14,794 bases of DNA from UBA5738 sp049641805 (lineage in GTDB: Bacteria > Patescibacteriota > Minisyncoccia > Minisyncoccales > UBA5738), in NCBI GenBank assembly GCA_049641805.1, contig JBARNX010000023.1:1-14794 (forward strand). The letters run 5' to 3'. The position numbers were made by a program, and so were the translations under genes. Shown in pieces: positions 6,669 through 11,532 of this stretch. Each line of letters begins with the position of its first letter. Position 1 is the stretch's first letter. The notes under the pieces were generated by a model. The model ran no database searches, was not told the DNA's origin, and saw only the letters and a list, made by a program, of their open reading frames with translations.

Positions 6669-6958
6669 TCTTCTATTACCGCCAGGATATCGTCTTCCTT
6701 GGCGATCAGGTATTCTTTATCGTCGACTTTGATTTCGTTGGGACCGTATTTTGAAAACAAAACTTTCTGGCCCACTTTTATTGAAACCGGAATTATTTCG
6801 CCCTTTTTATTTTTCTTGCCCGGACCCACGGCGATCACCTTGCCCTGTTCAGGCCGTTCTTTTGAAGCGGTTTCCGGTAGAAATATGCCTGACTTGGTTT
6901 TTTCTTCGCCTTTGATCGATTCGATCAATATATTATCGGCACACGGTGTAATTTTCAT
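6662..6958 (-). CDS. groES: Co-chaperonin GroES (Hsp10)
   Basis: A 98-residue co-chaperonin that caps the GroEL ring. It starts MKITPCADNILIE, with the mobile loop (EEKTKSGIFLPETA) at about residues 18-31, then GKVIAVGPG and the conserved VLFSKYGPNEI segment. Length is normal. I chose the ATG at 6956-6958 rather than the TTG nine bases upstream, because GroES normally begins MKI/MKL at this point and GGAG (6962-6965) lies 3 nt before it. This is the only recognisable Shine-Dalgarno-like sequence found before a gene in the window. It is the first gene of the groES-groEL operon, controlled by a sigma70-type promoter with a CIRCE-like dyad. Confidence 0.97.
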   Translation of the reverse strand: MKITPCADNILIESIKGEEKTKSGIFLPETASKERPEQGKVIAVGPGKKNKKGEIIPVSIKVGQKVLFSKYGPNEIKVDDKEYLIAKEDDILAVIEEN

Positions 6959-6965
6959 AATCTCC

Positions 6966-7085
6966 AATGTAAAATCGAAAAATCAAAATGGAAAATGACA
7001 ATGTAAAATTAAAAATGAAAAATGCGTTTTAAAATTTTACATTTTGAATTGTCATTTTGATTTTTGATATTCACACTTTTAATTT
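6966..7085 (-). repeat. AT-rich hairpin element, copy B (before groES)
   Basis: Identical over 120 bp to 6549-6668, offset by 417 bp. It fills the leader between the CIRCE-like dyad (which begins 4 bp beyond it) and the groES start; its ACATT end is 7 nt before the ATG. Similarity to copy A stops exactly at the element ends, since the following 7 nt differ (GGAGATT against AATTACC). Confidence 0.85.
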
Positions 7086-7088
7086 ATT

Positions 7089-7117
7089 ATTATCAGTCGC
7101 GACCTTAGACTGATAAT
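7089..7117 (-). promoter_or_regulatory. CIRCE-like operator of groES-groEL
   Basis: TTATCAGTC (7090-7098), 9 bp, then GACTGATAA (7108-7116): a perfect dyad, with one more A-T pair outside. CIRCE, the HrcA repressor site, is TTAGCACTC-N9-GAGTGCTAA. Spacing is identical and 7 of 9 bases per arm agree, with the two changes mirrored in both arms. It lies at the predicted transcription start, the usual place for CIRCE. HrcA binding is inference. Confidence 0.8.
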
Positions 7118-7122
7118 TGCAA

Positions 7123-7149
7123 TTTATAACTTTAAAAACCGCTTGTCAA
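7123..7149 (-). promoter_or_regulatory. Promoter of groES-groEL
   Basis: On the minus strand a perfect TTGACA (7144-7149) is followed after 15 bp by TATAAA (7123-7128); shifting the -10 box by one base gives ATAAAT at 16 bp. Predicted transcription starts at the edge of or within the CIRCE-like dyad, so a bound repressor would block it. Confidence 0.65.
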
Positions 7150-7178
7150 ATTTAATCTTCATTTCTTTCTTTCATTTA

Positions 7179-7206
7179 TTGCCAATTCGGAATGGTTTGG
7201 TAAAAT
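7179..7206 (+). promoter_or_regulatory. Promoter of the holin-like gene and secG
   Basis: TTGCCA (7179-7184), 16 bp, TAAAAT (7201-7206). It is divergent from the groES promoter, about 30 bp away. The predicted leader of about 115 nt to the ATG at 7329 contains the GC-rich hairpin at 7260-7302. Confidence 0.5.
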
Positions 7207-7259
7207 GAAGTAACGATACGGGATGCAAAATGCAAAAAAATACAAATTTCAGTTTGGCG

Positions 7260-7302
7260 AGGTCGCACCCCTGCTTCGCCGGGCTACGCAGGGGAACGAC
7301 CT
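7260..7302. repeat. GGTCGCACCCCTGC hairpin element, intact copy
   Basis: AGGTCG and CGACCT form the outer stem, CCCCTGC and GCAGGGG the inner stem, with a 2x2 internal loop. It matches 2114-2154 at 33 of 41 positions. It lies in the 5' leader of the holin-like gene and would fold strongly in the mRNA. It may be a REP-like dispersed palindrome or a leader structure. Confidence 0.6.
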
Positions 7303-7328
7303 CAAATACAAATTCAATACAAAACCAA

Positions 7329-7688
7329 ATGTTGGGAAAATTGATCGCTTATACAATCGGAAGCGGGATGGGACTGTATGCCGCGGCGCGGTTTGTGCCG
7401 AATATTGAATACGGCGGCGGATGGCAAATTTTGCTGTTTGCCGGATTTTGCATCGCCCTGCTGAATCTGGCCATCGCGCCGATACTGAAATTGTTGTCTC
7501 TGCCCCTGCGAATCTTGACTTTAAATTTATTTAGTTTAGTAATAGATATGTCAATGGTTTGGCTGGCCGACGCCCTTGTACCGGAATTGCGCATTCAAGG
7601 AATTTGGCCGCTTTTGGCCGCAACCCTGACAATAATGATATTTAATTCTATTTTATGGACAATATTATCGCCATCGTTCAAATCGTGA
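7329..7688 (+). CDS. Holin-like membrane protein, YvlD / PF04020 family
   Basis: A 119-residue protein with four hydrophobic segments (about residues 2-18, 27-47, 54-78 and 86-112). The order MLGKLIAYTIGSGMGLYAAARFVP, then GFCIALLNLAIAPILKLLSLPL, then LNLFSLVIDMSMVWLAD fits the small four-helix family named for a mycobacteriophage holin (PF04020). In bacteria these are chromosomal membrane proteins of unclear function, not evidence of a phage. The open frame extends back to 7230, but that part crosses a hairpin element and is not family-like, so the ATG at 7329 is preferred. There is no Shine-Dalgarno sequence. It overlaps secG by 34 bp, so the two are probably translated from one mRNA. Confidence 0.8.
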   Translation: MLGKLIAYTIGSGMGLYAAARFVPNIEYGGGWQILLFAGFCIALLNLAIAPILKLLSLPLRILTLNLFSLVIDMSMVWLADALVPELRIQGIWPLLAATLTIMIFNSILWTILSPSFKS

Positions 7689-7876
7689 TTTCCGCGGCCA
7701 TTATCGGCTTGGTTTTGCTGCAACAGCGCGGCGGCGCGGGCCTGGGTTCGGCGTTCGGACAATCCAGCGGTGCTTATTCGACCCAGCGCGGCATTCAAAA
7801 AAAAATATTCCGCGCCACCATCGCCTTAGCGGTTGTCTTCGTCGGCTTGGCAATCTACAACCTGTTTCAAAAGTAA
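7655..7876 (+). CDS. secG: Preprotein translocase subunit SecG
   Basis: A 73-residue subunit of the SecYEG channel that assists protein export across the membrane. It has two membrane segments (about residues 4-22 and 51-70) joined by a loop carrying the family signature LVLLQQRGGAGLGSAFGQ (19-36). Length is typical of the shortest SecG proteins. The ATG at 7655 lies inside the end of the upstream gene in another frame, so translation is probably coupled; there is no Shine-Dalgarno sequence. Three tandem hairpins follow the TAA. Confidence 0.92.
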   Translation: MDNIIAIVQIVISAAIIGLVLLQQRGGAGLGSAFGQSSGAYSTQRGIQKKIFRATIALAVVFVGLAIYNLFQK

Positions 7877-7888
7877 TAAATCGGGTTC

Positions 7889-7988
7889 TTGCGTCGGGGT
7901 ATTAACCCCGCCGCAACCAGAGGATGTTTCCTCTGGACTCCTCATTCTTTTTGTTCCCCGCAGCAAGCTGACGGGGTATAAAAAGAAT
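7889..7988. terminator. Three tandem hairpins after secG
   Basis: Hairpin 1 (7889-7916): TTGCG and CGGGGT pair with ACCCCG and CGCAA around a 4-nt loop. Hairpin 2 (7917-7936): CCAGAGGA and TCCTCTGG, perfect, with loop TGTT. Hairpin 3 (7944-7988): ATTCTTTTT and AAAAAGAAT outside, CCCCG and CGGGG inside. A T-run follows hairpin 2 after about 14 nt. They probably end or stabilise the secG transcript; an ordinary single terminator is not seen. Confidence 0.55.
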
Positions 7989-8101
7989 TAAAAATGTAAA
8001 TATCAAAGATCAAAATGACAGATTAAAATGTTAAAATGTCGGATTGCAAATTTTATATTTTTACATTGTCATTTTCCATTTTGATTTTTCAATTTTACAT
8101 T
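7986..8101 (+). repeat. AT-rich hairpin element, copy C (before the SBP gene)
   Basis: A 116-bp imperfect inverted repeat related to copies A and B. The left part carries AAATATCAAAGATCAAAATG, the right part TACATTGTCATTTTCCATTT. The final 42 nt differ from copy A at about one position. It ends in ACATT at 8101, exactly 7 nt before the ATG at 8109, and has the same orientation relative to its downstream gene as the other copies. Confidence 0.8.
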
Positions 8102-8108
8102 ACTCTTA

Positions 8109-10067
8109 ATGAAGTTTCCTTCGCTTGTCCAATGGAAACAATTTTTTAAAATTCTCTCCCGCAAAGAAAAACTGGCGTTTTTTGTTTTTGCGTTTTTGGC
8201 GATTGCTTCGGCGATAACTTTAGTTGCGGCTTTATATGCCAACCGCACAACAACTGTCGCCACAGATAACGGCAGTTACATCGAAGGCATTGTGGGCCAA
8301 CCGCGTTTTTTGAATCCGGTTTATTCGGATTCATACAGCGCCGACCAAGATATCGCGCGCCTGCTTTTTGCCGGATTACTGGAATACGATTCAAACGGAC
8401 GAATCACGAGCGGATTGGCCGACTATAAGATTTCCGATGATGGCAAAACCTATGAATTCACATTGAAAGACAACCTTTATTGGTCCGACGGCGCGCCGAT
8501 TACCAGCGAAGACGCGATCTACACCATTAAAACCATCCAAGACCCGGCCTATAAAAGCCCTTTGCGGCCGCAATGGATCGGCGTGGAAACCGAAAAAATT
8601 TCCGACACCGGTTTTCGCCTCAAACTGAAAAATCCTTACGCTTCTTTCTTGGAAAATTGCACTCTCAAGATCATTCCCTTGCATATCTGGACCGCCAGCA
8701 ATTCGGATAATTTCCCGCTTTCGCCATTCAACCTGAATCCGGTAGTTTCCGGAGCATACTTCGTGAAAAAACTGAATCTTGCCAAAGACGGCCGGGCCAC
8801 ATCGATCGAATTGGAAAGAAATCCCAAATTTTACGGTCAAAAATCGAACCTGCAAAAGATAACCTTTGTTTTCTTTGATAATTACGCCGATCTGGTTTCG
8901 GCCTTTAAGCGCGGCCGCGTGCAGGGTTTCGTACCTTCCGCGGATATCGGCGTCTCCGGACTGGCGGGCGCGAATTCTTTTAATTATTCAATGCCGCGCT
9001 ATTTCGCAATATTTTTCAATCCCGCCGCCAACAAAGTTCTTGAAGATGCGCAAGTGCGCGCGGCATTGGCTTACGCCACCGACAAAAACGAGATACTGAC
9101 CAATGCCTTGGGCGGCAAAGGCGCAACCGTTGATTCGCCTGTGTCAACAGATATATATTCTCTCGCGGCTCCGGCGACGGTTTATAATTACGACATCCAA
9201 AAAGCAAGCCAAATCCTTGACGATGCCGGCTACAAACAAGGATCGGACGGTTCGCGGGCGAAAAACACCACCCGCCAGCCGGCATTTCAATTCAACAAAA
9301 CACTGGTAAAAGGAACAAATTTGAACTCCGATGTAAAAGAACTGCAAAAATGCCTGGCTCGCGAAGTAATGTCCTCTTTGGAAGCCAATGGCAATTTCGG
9401 CGATCAAACTTTGGAAGCGGTTAAATTATTCCAAGAAAAATACCGCGCCGACATTCTTGATCCGCAAAAGATCGAGAAAGCCACCGGCGAAGTCAAGCTT
9501 GCCACGCGCGAGAAATTAAATGCGGTTTGTTTCCCTTCGGGCAGCACAACCGCGCAATTAAACATAACTTTAACTATCGCCAAACAGGAACCGTTCAACG
9601 CGGTGGCCCAAATCATCAAAAACCAATGGGGCAAGATTGGCGTAACCGTGAATATTAACGCGGTGGATATTGCCAATATCGAACGCGACAGCGTCAAACC
9701 GCGCGCCTACGAAGCCTTGCTTTTCGGACAAGCGCTGGGTACGATCCCCGACCCGTACCCTTTCTGGCATTCCAGCCAAAAAGCCGATCCGGGATTAAAC
9801 TTCGCGCAATACGAAAACAAAGACGCCGATAAGATTTTGGAAGAAATACGCGGCCTAACCGACCAAAACGCGCGCGAAGAAAAGTTGCGTATTTTTCAGG
9901 ATATGATAGCCAAAGAAGAGCCTGCGATATTCCTTTACAATCCAAGTTATATTTTCATCGCCTCCAAAGATGTTAAAGGAGTGAAAACCGGCATCATCAC
10001 TAGCCCGGGCCAACGCTTCGCCGGCATCGCCGACTGGTATACCGACACAAAAAGGATTTGGAAATAG
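8109..10067 (+). CDS. Membrane-anchored peptide-type ABC substrate-binding protein with nested PG-binding domain
   Basis: A 652-residue protein. Residues 21-44 form one hydrophobic segment after a basic N-terminus; with no lipobox Cys, it is probably an uncleaved anchor. Residues ~57-395 match the SBP_bac_5 family (oligopeptide/nickel binding proteins): GIVGQPRFLNPVYS, GLLEYDSNG, WSDGAPITSEDAIYT, and VRAALAYATDKNEIL. At ~400-475 there is an inserted peptidoglycan-binding (PF01471-like) module: NSDVKELQKCL, then NGNFGDQTLEAVKLFQEKY, then TREKLNAV. After it the SBP fold resumes (LTIAKQEPFNAVAQIIKNQW, then YENKDADKILEEIR). No permease or ATPase gene adjoins it. It may bind peptides at the cell wall for import or sensing. 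There is no Shine-Dalgarno sequence; the start follows hairpin element C by 7 nt. Confidence 0.88.
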   Translation: MKFPSLVQWKQFFKILSRKEKLAFFVFAFLAIASAITLVAALYANRTTTVATDNGSYIEGIVGQPRFLNPVYSDSYSADQDIARLLFAGLLEYDSNGRITSGLADYKISDDGKTYEFTLKDNLYWSDGAPITSEDAIYTIKTIQDPAYKSPLRPQWIGVETEKISDTGFRLKLKNPYASFLENCTLKIIPLHIWTASNSDNFPLSPFNLNPVVSGAYFVKKLNLAKDGRATSIELERNPKFYGQKSNLQKITFVFFDNYADLVSAFKRGRVQGFVPSADIGVSGLAGANSFNYSMPRYFAIFFNPAANKVLEDAQVRAALAYATDKNEILTNALGGKGATVDSPVSTDIYSLAAPATVYNYDIQKASQILDDAGYKQGSDGSRAKNTTRQPAFQFNKTLVKGTNLNSDVKELQKCLAREVMSSLEANGNFGDQTLEAVKLFQEKYRADILDPQKIEKATGEVKLATREKLNAVCFPSGSTTAQLNITLTIAKQEPFNAVAQIIKNQWGKIGVTVNINAVDIANIERDSVKPRAYEALLFGQALGTIPDPYPFWHSSQKADPGLNFAQYENKDADKILEEIRGLTDQNAREEKLRIFQDMIAKEEPAIFLYNPSYIFIASKDVKGVKTGIITSPGQRFAGIADWYTDTKRIWK

Positions 10068-10095
10068 TTGCAAAAATTTTAAAATGTGTTATTAT
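10068..10095 (+). promoter_or_regulatory. Promoter of the UGPase gene
   Basis: TTGCAA (10068-10073), 16 bp, TATTAT (10090-10095), with TGT directly before the -10 box (extended -10). It starts at the last base of the upstream stop codon. The predicted leader is about 87 nt and contains a small TTCCC/GGGAA hairpin (10148-10166). Confidence 0.45.
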
Positions 10096-10188
10096 TAAAA
10101 TAATTCAAATCAGCCGAAAACCGCGGTTGAAAAAATCTCAAAGATTGATTCCCCTCCATAAGGGAAACTTGCGTTGCGAAAAAACAAT

Positions 10189-11091
10189 ATGCAAAAACAA
10201 AACAATACCGGAGATAAAATAACAAAAGTAGTAATCCCGGCCGCGGGCTGGGGCACCCGTTTTTTGCCCGCCACCAAAGCAATGCCCAAAGAAATGCTGC
10301 CGATCATTGATAAACCGGTGATTCAATATGTGGTCGAAGAAGCGGTCGCCAGCGGCATTAAAGATGTGATTCTTATCACCGGATGGCAAAAGCGAGCCAT
10401 TGAAGACCATTTTGACCGGTCAAGCGATTTGGAGAGATTTTTGGAAACTCAAGGCAAAACCAAAGCTTTGCAAACAATTAAAGATATCGCCGGATTGGCA
10501 AACTTTTTATATATCCGGCAAAAAAGCGATTACTACGGCAATGCCATGCCGGTATTAGCCGCCAAACCCGTCATCAGCGGCGAATATTTCGCGGTAATGT
10601 GGGGCGACGAGTTCATCACCGCCAATCCTCCCCGCCTGCGGCAAATCATCGATGTGCACGAAAAATACGGCGGCGGAGTTATTTCAGGAGTCCGAATCGA
10701 ATCCAAAGACGATGTAACCCGCTACGGCATCGCGGATATGGAAAAAGTTGAAGACGGCATTTTCCGAATCAAAAAAATCGTGGAAAAACCATTGCCCGAA
10801 GAAGCGCCTTCCAATCTGGCCACCCACGGCGCCTACATTCTTCCTCCGCAAGTTTTTAACATCATTGAAAATCTTCAGCCATCAAAAGGCGGCGAAATCT
10901 GGCTGGTGGACGCGATCAACAAACTGATACAGGAAGGCTATCCGATGTATGCCTGCGAAATCAAAAACGGAAAATACTATGACACCGGCAACAAGACCGA
11001 ATATTTGAAAACCGTGATCGAGTTCGCACTCAATCACCCTGATTATTCGGAAGACATCCGAAAATACATCAAAAACCTAAATCTTAATTAA
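10189..11091 (+). CDS. galU: UTP--glucose-1-phosphate uridylyltransferase
   Basis: A 300-residue nucleotidyltransferase that makes UDP-glucose from UTP and glucose-1-phosphate, supplying cell-surface glycan synthesis. The nucleotide-binding loop AAGWGTRFLPATKAMPKEML lies at 18-37; family members usually have G-x-GTR with a small residue where W21 stands. Other landmarks are VMWGDEF (136-142, with the metal-binding D140), VEKP (198-201), GEIWLVDAI (235-243) and YYDTGNKTEYLKT (263-275). The protein is complete. I chose the ATG at 10189 over the TTG at 10174, since the five extra codons add nothing family-like. There is no Shine-Dalgarno sequence. It probably has its own promoter. A related sugar-1-phosphate nucleotidyltransferase with another substrate cannot be fully excluded. 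Confidence 0.92.
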   Translation: MQKQNNTGDKITKVVIPAAGWGTRFLPATKAMPKEMLPIIDKPVIQYVVEEAVASGIKDVILITGWQKRAIEDHFDRSSDLERFLETQGKTKALQTIKDIAGLANFLYIRQKSDYYGNAMPVLAAKPVISGEYFAVMWGDEFITANPPRLRQIIDVHEKYGGGVISGVRIESKDDVTRYGIADMEKVEDGIFRIKKIVEKPLPEEAPSNLATHGAYILPPQVFNIIENLQPSKGGEIWLVDAINKLIQEGYPMYACEIKNGKYYDTGNKTEYLKTVIEFALNHPDYSEDIRKYIKNLNLN

Positions 11092-11215
11092 TTCCAAAAT
11101 TTCCAATGTCCAATGTCAAATAAATTCCAAAATTAAAAAATACCAAAAAGCGTTCTTCTTTTTATGTTTTGGAATTATGACATTTATTAGAAATTTGAAA
11201 TTGGAAATTTTAACA
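11092..11215. repeat. Second-family AT-rich inverted repeat after galU
   Basis: The outer arms AAAATTTCCAAT (11096-11107) and ATTGGAAATTTT (11200-11211) pair perfectly. Inner arms AATTCCAAAA (11123-11132) and TTTTGGAATT (11167-11176) also pair. The words (TTCCAA, AATGTC) differ from the groES/groEL element family. It begins directly after the galU stop. No promoter is convincing inside it. Confidence 0.6.
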
Positions 11216-11217
11216 TT

Positions 11218-11239
11218 TTCCCCCGCCGCGGCGGGGGAA
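11218..11239. repeat. Perfect 22-bp GC-rich palindrome before tRNA-Leu
   Basis: The sequence TTCCCCCGCCG followed by CGGCGGGGGAA is exactly its own reverse complement. It lies 7 nt before the mature tRNA-Leu 5' end. There is no T-run after it, so termination of galU is doubtful. It could be a protein-binding site or a structural block in the tRNA precursor. Confidence 0.65.
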
Positions 11240-11246
11240 GCAATCC

Positions 11247-11331
11247 GCGGGCATGGCGGAATTGGCAGACGCGCACGGTTCAGGGCCGTGTGAGTAACAT
11301 CATGGAGGTTCAACCCCTCCTGCCCGCACCA
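11247..11331 (+). tRNA. tRNA-Leu (anticodon CAG)
   Basis: A class II tRNA of 85 nt with CCA encoded (11329-11331). The acceptor stem GCGGGCA pairs with TGCCCGC, and the discriminator is A11328. The anticodon stem is CACGG/CCGTG with loop TTCAGGG and anticodon CAG at 11281-11283, reading CUG. A variable arm (TGA-GTAACA-TCA) and the T-arm GGAGG-TTCAACC-CCTCC complete it. A hairpin at 11340-11373 follows closely. Confidence 0.95.
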
Positions 11332-11339
11332 CGCTAAGC

Positions 11340-11373
11340 GTTGCGAAAAGGACATAAAATGTCCCGCCGCAAC
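11340..11373 (+). terminator. Two-part hairpin just after tRNA-Leu
   Basis: GGACAT (11350-11355) and ATGTCC (11359-11364) pair around a 3-nt loop. GTTGCG (11340-11345) and CGCAAC (11368-11373) form an outer stem. There is no T-run, so termination is uncertain; it may guide 3' processing of the tRNA. It argues against coding in the frame that extends RNase J upstream. Confidence 0.45.
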
Positions 11374-11532
11374 ATTCGGTATTATTTCATAAAAGACGCC
11401 GATTGTCTTTTGGAAAGCTTCCTTAATACCAATTCTCGCGCAGAACTTAGTATAATTAAAAAGATAAGCGGTTTTCGCAAAACGCAATGCACTCATCGCG
11501 CCTGCGGAACGCCAATCTTTAACATTTTAGAA
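11374..11532. other. Leader region of rnj with possible -10 box
   Basis: The open frame of RNase J reaches back to 11341, but this part is not family-like and crosses the hairpin at 11340-11373. A perfect TATAAT occurs at 11451-11456; no good -35 box lies 15-19 bp before it, so promoter strength is uncertain. ACATT occurs 6 nt before the preferred ATG at 11533. Confidence 0.4.

Noticed and set aside
6549..7085. CRISPR-like array
   Set aside because: Only two 120-bp copies exist here and groES lies between them; there are no short regular spacers and no cas genes.
7230..7328. N-terminal extension of the holin-like protein
   Set aside because: The 33 extra codons translate a GC-rich hairpin element; the family start fits the ATG at 7329.
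7329..7688. Prophage lysis gene
   Set aside because: PF04020 proteins are commonly chromosomal; the neighbours are secG and groES, with no phage genes.
8391..8855. A 154-codon minus-strand open frame opposite the substrate-binding protein gene
   Set aside because: Antisense shadow of a gene with clear family motifs; it has no family features itself.
11116..11496. A 126-codon minus-strand open frame
   Set aside because: It reads antisense through tRNA-Leu and flanking hairpins; the protein has the look of frames that overlap tRNA genes.
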